A stretch of DNA of 64,000 nt from Lepisosteus oculatus (taxonomy: Eukaryota > Chordata > Actinopteri > Semionotiformes > Lepisosteidae): contig NC_090709.1 of the NCBI RefSeq assembly GCF_040954835.1, positions 38,430,776 to 38,494,775 on the forward strand, in the 5' to 3' direction. Below the pieces are notes generated by a model. That model saw nothing but the letters and a program-made list of their open reading frames with translations, was not told where the DNA came from and did not search any database. Shown here in pieces: positions 33,801 through 43,060 of this stretch; position 1 is the first letter of the stretch; each line of letters starts with the position of its first letter. A program made the translations under genes and the position numbers.

Positions 33801-36800
33801 TACACACAGCAATATCTCACACACTGGGACACACATACAAATACACACTGCAATGTTACAGGACCCTGAACAGACATATACAAGTATGTCTTAGTGCTGG
33901 TGTGTGTGCCTGTCTCCGACTCCCTGTCTCTCTCCCCGATTCCCTGTGTGCCTGTCTCCCTGTCTCTCTCTCCCTCAGACAGCACCTCGGGGGACTGTCC
34001 CCTACCTGGGCACCTTCCTCACTGACCTCACCATGCTGGACACCGCTGTCAAGGACCGGCTGGAGGTGAGTCAGGCCGCGAGACAGACCAGTGGAGAAGC
34101 ACACAGAAAGTGGCCAATGGCTGTTACCTGTCTCCGAGCTCTGCCCTCTGCTCTCTTCTCTTTCAGAATGGATACATCAACTTCGACAAGAGGCGCCGGG
34201 TGAGTCTGAGAATCTCTCTCTCAGTGCAGTGTTCATGTCCTGGAGTGTCCAGTCAGTGTGTCTGTATGAACCCCTCTCTCTCTCAGTGCAGTGTTCATGT
34301 CCTGGAGTGTCCAGTCAGTGTGTCTGTATGAACCCCTCTCTCTCTCAGTGCAGTGTTCATGTCCTGGAGTGTCGAGTCAGTGTGTCTGTATGAACCCCTC
34401 TCTCTCTCAGTGCAGTGTTCATGTCCTGGAGTGTCCAGTCAGTGTGTCTGTATGAACCCCTCTCTCTCAGTGCAGTGTTCATGTACTGGAGTGTCCAGTC
34501 AGTGTGTCTGTATGAACCCCTCTCTCTCTCAGTGCAGTGTTCATGTACTGGAGTGTCCAGTCAGTGTGTCTGTATGAACCCCTCTCTCTCTCAGTGCAGT
34601 GTTCATGTACTGGAGTGTCCAGTCAGTGTGTGTGTATGAACCCCTCTCTCTCTCAGTGCAGTGTTCATGTACTGGAGTGTCCAGTCAGTGTGTCTGTATG
34701 AACCCCTTTCTCTCTCAGTGCAGTGTTCATGTACTGGAGTGTCCAGTCAGTGTGTGTGTATGAACCCCTCTCTCTCTCAGTGCAGTGTTCATGTACTGGA
34801 GTGTCCAGTCAGTGTGTGTGTATGAACCCCTCTCTCTCTCAGTGCAGTGTTCATGTACTGGAGTGTCCAGTCAGTGTGTGTGTATGAACCCCTCTCTCTC
34901 TCAGTGCAGTGTTCATGTACTGGAGTGTCCAGTCAGTGTGTGTGTATGAACCCCTCTCTCTCTCAGTGCAGTGTTCATGTACTGGAGTGTCCAGTCAGTG
35001 TGTGCGTATGAACCCCTCTCTCTCTCAGTGCAGTGTTCATGTACTGGAGTGTCCAGTCAGGGTGTGTGTGTGAACCCCTCTCTCTCTCAGTGCAGTGTTC
35101 ATGTACTGGAGTGTCCAGTCAGTGTGTCTGTATGAACCCCTCTCTCTCAGTGCAGTGTTCATGTACTGGAGTGTCCAGTCAGTGTGTCTGTGTGAACCCC
35201 TCTCTCTCTCAGTGCAGTGTTCATGTACTGGAGTGTCCAGGTGGGCAGTGTTGTATATTAACCCCTCTGTCTCTCTCTCTCAGGAGTTTGAGGTTTTGGC
35301 TCAGATTCGGCTGCTTCAGTCCTCGTGTAAGAACTGCTCTTTCACCCCCAGCCCTCCCTTCCTGCAGTGGTACACCTGTGTGCCCCAGCTGACCGAGGAC
35401 CGGAGGTACAGTGTGTCCTGACCCCTGGTCACCCTCCCCCTGACCCCTGACCCCTGACCCCTGACCGTGAGCCTCTGTCTTTCAGCTACCAGCTGTCCTG
35501 TCAGATCGAGTCCTCCAGTGACCCTGCTGTCCCAAGTCGAGTCCTCAAACCCACCCTGGTGATCACGCACTGCGCTGAGTGAGTACAGACCGCTGTCTCC
35601 CTGGCGTCTCCTACTCCGCTGCAGTGTTCAGGAACTGTGTTCAGGAACTCTCTCTCTCTCAGCCTTCTCTCCTCAGTGGCCAGTCCTGGGTTCGAGTCTG
35701 AAGGCTCCTTCGACTTCGGTTCTCCTGTTAACCACCTCCTGACACGACTGGCCAAGGTGACCTCCTGTTGACCGACTGACCGGACTGATCGAACCGACTG
35801 ACCGATTTACTGACGGATCGAGTGACCGATGGGAGTTCGTGAGGCTGCAGGGGTGTCTGAACTGTGCTTTGTGTTCAGACGGCTCCCTGACTTCCCAGTA
35901 ACCTGCTGGCCTTGTCCTCCGTGTTGCAGCACATGAAGTCGCCCTCGGTGTCCTGTCTGGATGTTGACTCCTCCCCTCCCCCCGTCGGCCCCGCCTCCGC
36001 CATGTTGAGCCCGCCCCCCGCCAACATCAAGTCGCACCGACGTTCCGCCTCCTGCGGCACAACCCCGCCCACAACAGACAAGGGGGCGGGGCCAGATATA
36101 AGGATCATCAGGATCGGAATGGACCTCCAAGATGGCAACATGTATCGCAGTATACTGGTACAGAGCGACTAATACAGACCCCAGAGACACTCCTCACACA
36201 GAGAGAGGAGTCCAGACCCTCACACAGACCCCAGAGACACTCCTCACACCGAGAGAGGAGTCCAGACCCTCACACAGACCCCAGAGGCACTCCTCACACA
36301 GAGAGAAGAGTCCAGACCCTCACACAGACCCCAGAGGCACTCCTCACACAGAGAGAGGAGTCCAGACCCTCACACAGACCCCAGAGACACTCCTCACACA
36401 GAGAGAGGAGTCCAGACCCTCACACAGACCCCACAGACACTCCTCACACAGAGAGAGGAGTCCAGACCCTCACACAGACCCCAGAGACACTCCTCACACA
36501 GAGAGAGGAGTCCAGACCCTCACACAGACCCCAGAGGCACTCCTCACACAGAGAGAGGAGTCCAGACCCTCACACAGACCCCAGAGACACTCCTCACACA
36601 GAGAGAGGAGTCCAGACCCTCACACAGACCCCAGAGACACTCCTCACACAGAGAGAGGAGTCCAGACCCTCACACAGACCCCAGAGACACTCCTCACACA
36701 GAGAGAGGAGTCCAGACCCTCACACAGACCCCAGAGACACTCCTCACACAGAGAGAGGAGTCCAGACCCTCACACAGACCCCAGAGACACTCCTCACACA

Positions 36801-37751
36801 GAGAGAGGAGCACAAATCTGGTTCAGACTGTGCTGTGTATGAGCTCTGTGCTGGTTCTCTGTTGGCTCAGGTGACGAGTAACGACAAGACCCCCTCAGTT
36901 GTCAGCACGGCCCTGGAGAAGCACGGTCAGGACCCCTGCCAGGCATCCAGCTACGAGCTGGTCCAGCTGCTGGCCGAGGGGAAAGGTGAGAGAGGGCACT
37001 GGGCCCAGCACATCTCTCGCAGGGTCTCGGACTCTGTAGGGAGTCCAGTGACCACTCAGCCCTGTGAGTCTGTCCAGTGTGCAGTGCAGTGTGGTCAGTG
37101 TCAGTGAGCCTGTCCAGCGCAGTGTGGTCAGTGTCAGTGAGCCTGTCCAGTGTCCAGTGTGGTCATTGTGCCTGTCCAGAGTCCAGGGTGGTCAGTGAGC
37201 CTGTTCAGTGTGCAGTGCAGTGTGGTCAGTGAGTGTGTCTGGTGTGGTCAGTGGCAGTGAGTGTGTCTGGTGCAGTGTGGTCAGTGAGCCCATCCAGTGT
37301 CCAGTGAGTGTGTCTGGTGTGGTCAGTGGCAGTGAGTGTGGCTGGTGCAGTGTGGTCAGTGAGTATGTCTTGTGTGGTCATTGGGCCTGTCCAGTGTCCA
37401 GTGTGGTCAGTGAGCCTGTTCAGTGGGCAGTGCAGTGTGGTCAGTGAGTCTGTCTGGTGCAGTGTGGTCAGCGAGTGTGTCCAGTGTGGTCAGTGAGCCT
37501 GTCCAGTGTCCAGTGTCCAGCGCAGCGGTCAGTACCGTCTGACCCGTGCTGTTCTGTCCCTAGAGCTGACCATGCCGGCCTCAGGGAACGTCTTCTACGC
37601 CATGACGCCGTCCAGCTCTGACTTCCTGCTGCGGAGACGCGGCGCGGCGCCGGCCCAGGGGGTCCGGCCAGGGGCCAGCGAGGGCGGCGGCGGCGGGACC
37701 TTCCCCCGGATCCGGGCCCAGGGCCGCAAGCTCGTGCGCGCCCTCTTCTGA
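23524..37751 (+). CDS. RGL2: Ral guanine nucleotide dissociation stimulator-like 2, complete, 19 coding exons
   Basis: Exchange factor for RalA/RalB that acts as a Ras/Rap effector in the cytoplasm and at membranes. Exons: 23524-23673, 24877-24936, 25352-25438, 26138-26304, 26744-26806, 27437-27624, 27718-27833, 30196-30411, 30914-31017, 31560-31644, 31752-31811, 33979-34065, 34167-34199, 35284-35405, 35486-35578, 35663-35756, 35930-36157, 36871-36985, 37564-37751. All are GT/AG with consistent phases; 2256 nt gives 751 aa (human 777). Domains: REM about 105-200, CDC25-type RasGEF about 250-510, Ras-association about 620-715. The start MLPRLWSGG resembles mammalian MLPRPLR, and the end GRKLVRALF matches GRKIARALF. 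Several introns consist wholly of splice-site satellites. The paralogues RGL1, RGL3 and RALGDS are less likely given the C-terminus and neighbours. Confidence 0.95.
23960..24700. repeat. About 23-bp minisatellite in RGL2 intron 1 (coding)
   Basis: About 33 copies of CAGACAGAGAGACTCAGGGG with optional TT, plus variants without GAGA. One longer block is duplicated (24210-24320 versus 24470-24610). Confidence 0.93.
24877..25438 (+). CDS. RGL2: RGL2 exons 2 and 3
   Basis: Exon 2 (24877-24936) encodes [20 protein letters not shown]. Exon 3 (25352-25438) encodes [20 protein letters not shown] then QPSTSSGTG, matching the acidic VWDEEEDGAVFTV stretch before the REM domain in mammals. Both are in phase 0. 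The exon 3 acceptor is the tail of the last 62-bp repeat. Confidence 0.85.
24955..25351 (+). repeat. 62-bp sense satellite filling RGL2 intron 2
   Basis: Six copies of the 62-bp unit run from the donor (GTAAGAGTCTCTGTCTC, then a CTCTCTCTCAG run) to the exon 3 acceptor. The last unit's GAACCCCTCTCTCTCTCAG is the 3' splice site itself, so the intron is repeat from end to end. Confidence 0.95.
25600..26137 (+). repeat. Short derivative of the 3'-splice-site satellite, RGL2 intron 3
   Basis: About 16 units of roughly 25-35 bp made only of the tail module: a GTGTGTGT run, TATTAACCCC or TTGACCCC, a (CT)n tract and CAG. The final unit supplies the exon 4 acceptor (CTCTCTCTCCAG). TTAAC is a good branch-point match at a normal distance from the AG. 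Confidence 0.9.
26138..26806 (+). CDS. RGL2: RGL2 exons 4 and 5: REM domain
   Basis: Exon 4 (26138-26304) encodes [20 protein letters not shown] then [20 protein letters not shown], the typical Ras-exchanger-motif start (GTLEALVRHLL...FLATHRAF in human). Exon 5 (26744-26806) encodes [20 protein letters not shown]. The REM domain stabilises the catalytic helical hairpin of the GEF domain. Confidence 0.93.
26310..26690 (+). repeat. Two dispersed elements in RGL2 intron 4
   Basis: 26310-26485 holds two copies of the G-tract element (here CCCCACCCCCACCCCCCTCT, then GTGTACAG), sense. 26490-26610 is a second family, starting TTCAATTCAATTCAAGGTGC and TTTATTAGCATGGCCGATGG. Its relative is at 47925-48035 in a ZBTB22 intron, also sense to its host. 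Similar TTCAATTCAAGGTGCTTTAT repeats are common in fish genomes. Confidence 0.8.
26816..27436 (+). repeat. 62-bp sense satellite filling RGL2 intron 5
   Basis: Ten copies, the first degenerate and starting within 10 bases of the donor (AATAC|GTGAGT). The last CTCTCTCTCAG is the exon 6 acceptor. The sequence after that acceptor, GGCAGTGTGCTCAGTGTTCA, resembles the start of the repeat unit (TGCAGTGTTCA), so the array may extend similarity into the exon. Confidence 0.95.
27437..27833 (+). CDS. RGL2: RGL2 exons 6 and 7: REM to RasGEF linker
   Basis: Exon 6 (27437-27624) encodes [20 protein letters not shown], matching mammalian VLSTWLASHPEDF. Exon 7 (27718-27833) encodes [20 protein letters not shown] then IET, leading into the RasGEF core. 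The exon 7 donor is ACT|GTGAGT, phase 0. Confidence 0.93.
27834..30195 (+). repeat. 76-bp exon-capture minisatellite: 28 decoy copies of the RGL2 exon 8 start
   Basis: The unit is 20 bases of intron (CTGTGTCTCCTGTCTCTCAG) plus the first 56 bases of exon 8 (GGGCTGTTTGTCAAGGTGGT onward to TCTCAGCG). Acceptor-exon starts fall at 27915, 28036, 28175, 28269, 28363 and 28439, then every 76 bp (one with 9 extra bases) to the real exon at 30196. Copies are almost identical. The first five have longer intron parts with extra TGTCTCC words, so they look older. All three frames are open through the array because 76 is one more than a multiple of three and no frame makes a stop. Confidence 0.97.
30196..30411 (+). 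CDS. RGL2: RGL2 exon 8: RasGEF core
   Basis: Encodes [20 protein letters not shown] then [26 protein letters not shown] and [13 protein letters not shown]. This is the conserved start of CDC25-type RalGEF domains (RGL1 has [12 protein letters not shown]). The donor is GAG|GTCTCTGTG, a weak but GT-containing site merging into a TG repeat. The next exon begins ECR, giving VAEECR as in mammals. Confidence 0.95.
30412..30895. repeat. (TG)n with GACTGATCGCTCT, RGL2 intron 8
   Basis: About 16 units of 22-32 bp, each a variable TG run plus GACTGATCGCTC. It starts at the exon 8 donor itself, and ACTGATC resembles a branch-point sequence. Confidence 0.93.
30914..31017 (+). CDS. RGL2: RGL2 exon 9: RasGEF
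   Basis: Encodes [20 protein letters not shown] then [14 protein letters not shown], nearly identical to mammalian [30 protein letters not shown]. The donor CAG|GTCTGTGAGC is the seed of the array that follows. Confidence 0.96.
31018..31515 (+). repeat. 35-bp minisatellite built on the RGL2 exon 9 donor
   Basis: Fourteen further copies of the last exon bases (GAGACAGACAG) plus intron (GGCTGTGAGCAGAGCACACG). In twelve copies the donor GT is GG, so the site is dead. The last two (exon-like ends at 31472 and 31507) keep GT, and both would shift the frame. The long minus-strand frames here are repeat artefacts. Confidence 0.95.
31560..31811 (+). CDS. RGL2: RGL2 exons 10 and 11: RasGEF
   Basis: Exon 10 (31560-31644) encodes [20 protein letters not shown] then SQSRELLKE, the highly conserved IFSE(E/K)[10 protein letters not shown] motif. 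Exon 11 (31752-31811) encodes [20 protein letters not shown], a variable insert also basic in other RGL proteins. Confidence 0.94.
31920..32120 (+). mobile_element. Fragment resembling a LINE ORF2 C-terminal region
   Basis: One frame reads [20 protein letters not shown] then [20 protein letters not shown]. This pattern (ELG.YPL.I.IQ..ILKYW.HL..S...SYH.KAL) is what I associate with the C-terminal part of some non-LTR retrotransposon proteins. Only this short piece remains, and it grades directly into the following 77-bp array. The family is not assigned. Confidence 0.45.
32124..33810. repeat. 77-bp minisatellite filling RGL2 intron 11
   Basis: About 22 copies of a unit with CAGCCTCAGGACAGCACTGC, TAGAGCACCACAACCCAGAC and CACAGCACAATACACACAAC. 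Variants alternate AACCACAT and AGCCCAT, giving a visible higher-order pattern. It appears to have grown from the 3' side of the LINE-like fragment. Confidence 0.95.
33979..34199 (+). CDS. RGL2: RGL2 exons 12 and 13: RasGEF
   Basis: Exon 12 (33979-34065) encodes [20 protein letters not shown] then DTAVKDRLE. Exon 13 (34167-34199) encodes [11 protein letters not shown]. Together they form the PYLGTFL.DL.MLD...[10 protein letters not shown] core that ends RasGEF domains. Confidence 0.96.
34208..35283 (+). repeat. 62-bp sense satellite filling RGL2 intron 13
   Basis: About 17 copies starting 25 bases after the donor and ending in the exon 14 acceptor (TATTAACCCC, a CT tract, then CAG). Unit starts at 34225 and 34287 fix the period at 62. 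The intron contains nothing else. Confidence 0.96.
35284..35756 (+). CDS. RGL2: RGL2 exons 14 to 16: end of RasGEF and linker
   Basis: Exon 14 (35284-35405) encodes [20 protein letters not shown]. Exon 15 (35486-35578) encodes [20 protein letters not shown] then [10 protein letters not shown]. Exon 16 (35663-35756) encodes [20 protein letters not shown] then [12 protein letters not shown]. In exon 16 a second AG at 35675-35676 is rejected because it brings a stop codon. Confidence 0.92.
35930..37751 (+). CDS. RGL2: RGL2 exons 17 to 19: Ras-association domain and C-terminus
   Basis: Exon 17 (35930-36157) encodes [22 protein letters not shown] and [20 protein letters not shown]. Exon 18 (36871-36985) encodes [20 protein letters not shown] then [13 protein letters not shown]. 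Exon 19 (37564-37751) encodes [20 protein letters not shown], then [16 protein letters not shown] and stop. The RA domain binds GTP-loaded Ras-family proteins. The exon 17 donor is CTG|GTACAG. Reading on past it would hit a stop within five codons (VQSD), so the splice is needed. Confidence 0.94.
36168..36815. repeat. 50-bp minisatellite filling RGL2 intron 17
   Basis: Thirteen near-identical copies with CCAGAGACACTCCTCACACA and GAGAGAGGAGTCCAGACCCT, starting about ten bases after the donor. The period is exactly 50. Confidence 0.96.
37030..37530. repeat. GTGGTCAGTGAGCCTGTCCA array, RGL2 intron 18
   Basis: Irregular repeats of GTGTGGTCAGTGAG(C/T) and CCTGTCCAGTGTCCAGTG with no strict period. 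Confidence 0.88.
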
Positions 37752-37774
37752 CGGACCGCCGAGCGCATCCCGGC

Positions 37775-37925
37775 TTCTGTACACAGAGGGGGGCGGGGGT
37801 GGGGAACAAGCTGCCCAGCCCTGTGGTTGAAGCTGATACCCTGGCTTCTCTCCAGACAGGAAAGGACACACTACTGTACACAGAGGGGGGCGGGGGTGGG
37901 GAACGAGCAGGGTGAGCTCCTCAGG
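37775..37925 (-). repeat. Dispersed G-tract element in RGL2 3' UTR
   Basis: Two copies of the family seen at 9225-9420 and 26310-26485 (CTTCTGTACACAGAGGGG and GGGGAACAAGCTGCCCAGCC). This copy is antisense to its gene, unlike the intronic ones. Confidence 0.85.
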
Positions 37926-38240
37926 ACAATTAACTACTGTGAACGTGCCGCAGCGGGATCGCTGGAAATCGGTGGGCCCAGGCCGATGACCAGGCAGCTG
38001 TGAGGCTGAAGGAACATTTTCATTTTACTGGGCAGGGAAACTCCGACCACCTCAAGCAGCTCGACCAAAACGACGACGCCCCCCGGTGTCTGTCCCCGAA
38101 ACGGGACGAAGTCTTCGCGCTCCAGACGGCAGAGGCCGAGCGCCGGCGTGCCCGGAGCAGCAGAGCTCGGGCCCCCAGCCGGCCTGCGCTGCTGCAGGCA
38201 GGAGAAACCGGCCGATTTCCTTCCTGAAAAAGTGATTTTT

Positions 38241-38246
38241 ATTAAA
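38241..38246 (+). terminator. Probable RGL2 poly(A) signal ATTAAA
   Basis: ATTAAA in a T-rich context about 490 bases past the stop codon is the first good signal downstream. Confidence 0.55.
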
Positions 38247-39044
38247 GGTTCACTGTGAGAACTCCTGCCGCCTGTGGTTTTAACGATCTGCGGTTTGTGC
38301 CGTTTGTCCCCGTGATCAGAGTCGCCGTTTCAGTGTGAAACTTCTCGGGAAGGAGAGTCTGACTGAGGGAGGGAGAGGAGCTGCAGTAACAGCACTTCTC
38401 CACCGGAGGGCAGCGTGTGCGTCTGTGAGCAGAGGCCTCCTGCACAGATCCTCCCCTCCAGCTTCTCCACCCTGACGACCCCCATTAAATCTGGTTGCAG
38501 GGTTGAGTAGTTGAGTAGGTGAACCCCTCCAGCTTGTGTTCATTTATATGTCATGGTGCGATAAAACAGTGAGTCAACTGGTCTTGGGGAAAGTTACAGT
38601 CTCCAGCCTCAGCCTTTTTCTCGCTGGGACTGGCCTGGTGCAGGCCCTCCTGAATTACATTTCCCAGCAGGCCATGGGGGAGAAGGGTGGCCAACGGACT
38701 GCCTCCCCTGGGTTGATGAGGGACAGGTGCTGTCAGTTCAAGCCTGCTACCAGAGTGGAGAAGGAGGGGGGGTGGTGTCAGAGCTCAGTCTTTGTTTGGG
38801 AGAAGAAAATTCATTCTCACAGTGCACTGCCAGAAGCTGAGACGAAGGTATATAATTATAGTAAGGATCGTTATTGTTAATGGGGGAAAATAAGGTGCCA
38901 TCCTGCGTTTTTATTAAGAAGGATGCCTGTCGTCTCAGGGCCTGGTATCTTTTCACCTTCTGCAGCTGCTCTCGGTACAGATTCCTCTTGAGGCAGCAGC
39001 TCTTGCTCTCTGTACCTGTGATGCGTCTCCACAGCAGTTCGCCA

Positions 39045-39171
39045 GAACTACATTACCCAGAAGGCACTGACCACTGCCTCCAGGCAGCTGACCAGGTGGA
39101 GAAAGGCGATTGGTCGGCGGGGATTTAAAAAGCAGGAAGTGGAGTCTCCCAGTGTTGCTGCAGACGGAGCA
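39045..39171 (+). promoter_or_regulatory. Promoter-like block beside the inverted repeat
   Basis: In order it shows ACTACATTACCCAGAAGGC (ZNF143/THAP11-like), GATTGG (inverted CCAAT) and TTTAAAAAGCAGGAAG (TATA-like). The same order with diverged sequence recurs at 42755-42865. No downstream gene is recognised. Confidence 0.4.
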
Positions 39172-40186
39172 GAGACCTGCTGGAGCTGGGAGAGCCAGTG
39201 GAAGAAGGAGCAGATGGAGAAGAAAGGTTGTGGGTCTGAACTGGTTTCACAGCAAAGCCCACCACTCTCCTGCACACAAGGCAAAACCAGCATTTCACCT
39301 CCCTCGGAATTGAGCCCAGTTCCGCAGGAGCTGTTTGTTTAGCTTTAGGCAGCATTTCAACAGTCTGGAGTAGTTTGTTTGCACTCTAGTTCTTATCCCT
39401 AGTGAAACAGAGTGGGAGGTACCTGCTGCTGCTCTGTCACTCCACACTCCTGCCAGGGGGAGAGGAGTCAGTCAGGAGGATCAGCTGTTCTGAGCCCCAG
39501 GCAGCAGAGTCGCTGGCTGACCAGAAGCTGAACCCAGCAGTGTTTCAGCTCAGAGAGGACAGCAGGCCTGTCCTGTCCCCGTGTCCAGCAGATCTGGGCC
39601 TAGTTGACAACCCCAGCCCCCCTCTGCAGCTCTCAGGACAGACTCACTCACAGCCACAAGGTAAGGAAACACAGGGCTCTTTATTCACAGTGCAGCACAC
39701 AAGACTCCAGAAACCACAAGACAAACCCCTAGTTCGTACCTGAGCTCTAGCTGGACGTGCAGCCAGCTTCACCAGACCTCCTCCCCCTGACACAGCTCAG
39801 CTCTGCAGCTCTTCCCTCCTGCTCTGCTCAGCACAACTGCTCTCTGTCCCCAGCAGCACCAGACTGAAAGCCTCCCCTCCTGCCTTTTAACTGTCTCCCC
39901 ACCAATCGTCTTCCAGCAGTGAGGCAGGTGATTGTGGGGGAAGACTGTTCCGCTCGGCCTTCTGGGGAATGTAGTTCAGACAAGAGCCGCTGTCTCGCCT
40001 GGACCTGCGGCCCTCTTACAGTGTGGACAGGGAGTGGTGCAGGAGAGCTGTGAGACCAGATTGTTGAGCTGTTTTGTGGTCTTTCTGACTTGAGATGAAA
40101 AGCAGAGGGGTAATGGATTAATCTTCCTGGATGGCAAGACAAATCAATGTACTTATTGATGAGTGAAGAGATTGGGGCTGTGTGGT

Positions 40187-40424
40187 CCTGTAGTTCAGAG
40201 GATCTGGCCACAGGCTTGTCTGTTTGTGGTTGTGGGTTCAAATCTGAATGAATCAGTAGTTTTGTTTTTGAAGACAGTGTTAGTATCAGTGATAGATTGA
40301 TCAGTGAAGAACTGGGAGCTGTTTACTGTGTGTCCTGTAGTGTGAAGGTTAATGCTGTGGACTCTGAGCTGTGTGGCTGTGGGTTCAGTTCCCACTGAGA
40401 GTGAGACTTTTATTGTACTTCAAT

Positions 40425-40496
<72 letters not shown>

Positions 40497-41215
40497 TTTG
40501 GCTTCACTCATCCACAGTAACAGGGTGATAAGTGAAGAGGTGGGGTCTGTGTTTGTGTGGCTCTGTAGTGAAGAGGTCAGGGCTGTGGGCTCAGAGCTGA
40601 GTGGTTGTGGGTTCAAGTCCTGCTGAGACCTACAGCTTGTTTTGGGTTCAATTCTTACCCACAGTTCCAGGTTGATAAGTACAGAGACTGGGGTTGTGTC
40701 TGTGTGGATCTATAGAGCAGAGGGCTAAGTCTCTAGACTCATAGACACCTGGTTGTGGGTTCAAGTCTGAGAGAGACCTGTTGCTTATTTAAGTTTAATT
40801 CTTCCCCACAGTAAGAGGGTGATAAGTACAGAGACTGGGGCTGTGAGGTGTGTGTCCCTGTGGGCTGTAGGATAAAGCTGAGAACTCACAACTCTCTGGT
40901 TGTGGGTTCAAATCCCAGTAAGACCTCAGGTTTGTTTTCAGTCTCTTACCCACAAAAACAGGTTGATAAGTGAAGAGATTGATCCTGCAGTGCGTGTGGC
41001 TCTGTGGAGTGGAGCTTAAGGCTGTGGACTCACAGCTGCAGGGTTGCAGGTTCAAGTCCTGCTGAGAGTGGCCTGCTTTGTCTTTAATTCTTTGTGACAG
41101 AAACGTGTTGATAAGCTGGGGGAGTTGTAAGGGTGGGTGGGAGGCCCAATAGAGGAGAGGGTAAGACACTGGCCTCCCGACTGCAAGGTCCTGGGTTCAA
41201 GCCCAGGCAGGAAGG
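40187..41215 (+). repeat. Seven tRNA-like modules in the left arm
   Basis: Modules roughly 75 nt long at about 40187, 40325, 40555, 40703, 40840, 40990 and 41135, mostly about 140 bp apart. Each has an A-box-like TAGTNNAGAGG region and a B-box-like GGTTCAAATCC or GGTTCAAGTCC. They are separated by GTTGATAAGT(A/G)AAGAG-like spacers. The last has CCTGGGTTCAAGCCCAGG, a short stem-loop where a T-arm would be. The complete cloverleaf folding is imperfect, so these are tRNA-derived or tRNA-like repeats, not functional tRNA genes. Confidence 0.55.
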
Positions 41216-41386
41216 ATGCAGGGGGTCAGTGGCAGGGACAAGTAACTAGATGAAGAGAGAGAGGGGTCTGGGATTTACCTTTTACTGAAACCTTTGACAC
41301 TGTTGGAATTTTTCAGTAAAAGGTAAATCCCAGACCCCTCTCTCTCTTCATCTAGTTACTTGTCCCTGCCACTGACCCCCTGCATC

Positions 41387-42235
41387 CTTCCTGCCTGGGC
41401 TTGAACCCAGGACCTTGCAGTCGGGAGGCCAGTGTCTTACCCTCTCCTCTATTGGGCCTCCCACCCACCCTTACAACTCCCCCAGCTTATCAACACGTTT
41501 CTGTCGAGAAGACTTAAAGACAAAGCAGGCCAGTCTCAGCAGGACTTGAACCTGCAACCCTGCAGCTGTGAGTCCACAGCCTTAAGCTCCACTCCACAGA
41601 GCCCCACACACTGCAAGCACAATCTCTTCACTTATCAACCTCTTACTGTGGGTAAGAGACTGAAAACAAACCTGAGGTCTTACTGGGATTTGAACCCACA
41701 ACCATAGAGCTGTGAGTCTTCAGCTCTATCCTCCAGACCACAGGGACACACACCTCACAGCCCCAGTCTCTGTACTTATCAACCTCTTACTGTGGGGAAG
41801 ACTTAAACCCAAAACAAGCTGTAGGGCTCAGGAGGATTTGAACCTGCAACCCTGCAGCTGTGAGCCCACAGCCTTAAGCTCCACTCCACAGAGCCACACA
41901 CACTGCAGGATCAATCTCTTCACTTATCAACCTGTTTCTGTGGGTAAGAGACTGAAAACAAACCTGAGGTCTTACTGGGATTTGAACCCACAACCAGAGA
42001 GCTTTATCCTCCAGCCCACAGGGACACACACCTCACAGCCCCAGTCTCTGTACTTATCACCCTCTTACTGTGGGGAAGAATTAAACCCAAAACAAGCTGT
42101 AGGTCTCAGCAGGACTTGAACCCACAACCTCACCACTCTGAGCCCACAGCCCTGACCTCTGCACTACAGAGCCACACAGACACAAACCCCGCCTCTACAC
42201 TTATCACCCTGTTACTGTGGATGAGTGAAGCCAAA

Positions 42236-42303
<68 letters not shown>

Positions 42304-42560
42304 ATTGAAGTACAATAAAAGTCTCACTCTCAGTGGGAACTGAACCCACAGCCACACAGCTCAGAGTCCACAGCATTAACCTTCACACTACAGGACACAC
42401 AGTAAACAGCTCCCAGTTCTTCACTGATCAATCTATCACTGATAGTGACACTGTCTTAAAAAAAAGAAAACTCCTGATTCATTCAGATTTGAACCCACAA
42501 CCACAGACAGACAAGCCTGTAGCCAGATCCTCTGAACTACAGGACCACACAGCCCCAATC
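41387..42560 (-). repeat. Mirrored tRNA-like modules in the right arm
   Basis: Reverse-complement counterparts of the left-arm modules, for example CCTGGGCTTGAACCCAGG at 41393 and GGACTTGAACCCACAACC at 42111. Small indels and an extra partial module distinguish the arms. Confidence 0.55.
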
Positions 42561-42754
42561 CCTTCACTCATCAATAAGTACATTGATTTGTCTTGCCATC
42601 CAGGAAGATTAATCCATTACCCCTCTGCTTTTCATCTCAAGTCAGAAAGACCACAAAACAGCTCAACAATCTGGTCTCACAGCTCTCCTGCACCACTCCC
42701 TGTCCACACTGTAAGAGGGCCGCAGGTCCAGGCGAGACAGCGGCTCTTGTCTGA

Positions 42755-43060
42755 ACTACATTCCCCAGAAGGCCAAGCGGAACAGTCTGCCCCCACAATT
42801 CCCTGCCTCACTGCTGGAAGACGATTGGTGGGGAGACAGTTAAAAGGCAGGAGGGGAGGCCTTCAGTCTGGTGCTGCTGGGGACAGAGAGCAGTTGTGCT
42901 GAGCAGAGCAGGAGGGAAGAGCTGCAGAGCTGAGCTGTGTCGGGGGAGGAGGTCTGGTGAAGCTGGCTGCACGTCCAGCTAGAGCTCAGGTACGAACTAG
43001 GGGTTTGTCTTGTGGTTTCTGGAGTCTTGTGTGCTGCACTGTGAATAAAGAGCCCTGTGT
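42755..43060 (+). promoter_or_regulatory. LTR-like promoter and poly(A) signal inside the right arm
   Basis: ACTACATTCCCCAGAAGGC, then GATTGGTGGGGAGACAG (inverted CCAAT), GTTAAAAGG (TATA-like), a donor-like CTCAG|GTACGAA near 42986 and GAATAAAGAGCCCTGTG near 43042. This promoter-to-polyadenylation order over 300 bp resembles an LTR, but no primer-binding site or paired LTR is confirmed. The left arm has the mirrored copy. Confidence 0.4.

Noticed and set aside
35675-35756. Alternative RGL2 exon 16 acceptor at CTCCTCAG
   Set aside because: With phase 2 entry it gives a stop codon (GTC TGA) eight codons in. The upstream AG gives a full open exon.
36158-36172. RGL2 ending at the TAA after GTACAGAGCGAC
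   Set aside because: This would delete half the RA domain. GTACAG works as a donor, and exons 18-19 match the known C-terminus with correct phase.
40187-41215. Genuine tRNA genes in the inverted repeat
   Set aside because: B-box-like motifs are good, but the acceptor and D stems do not pair convincingly and no proper anticodon arm could be drawn in most modules.
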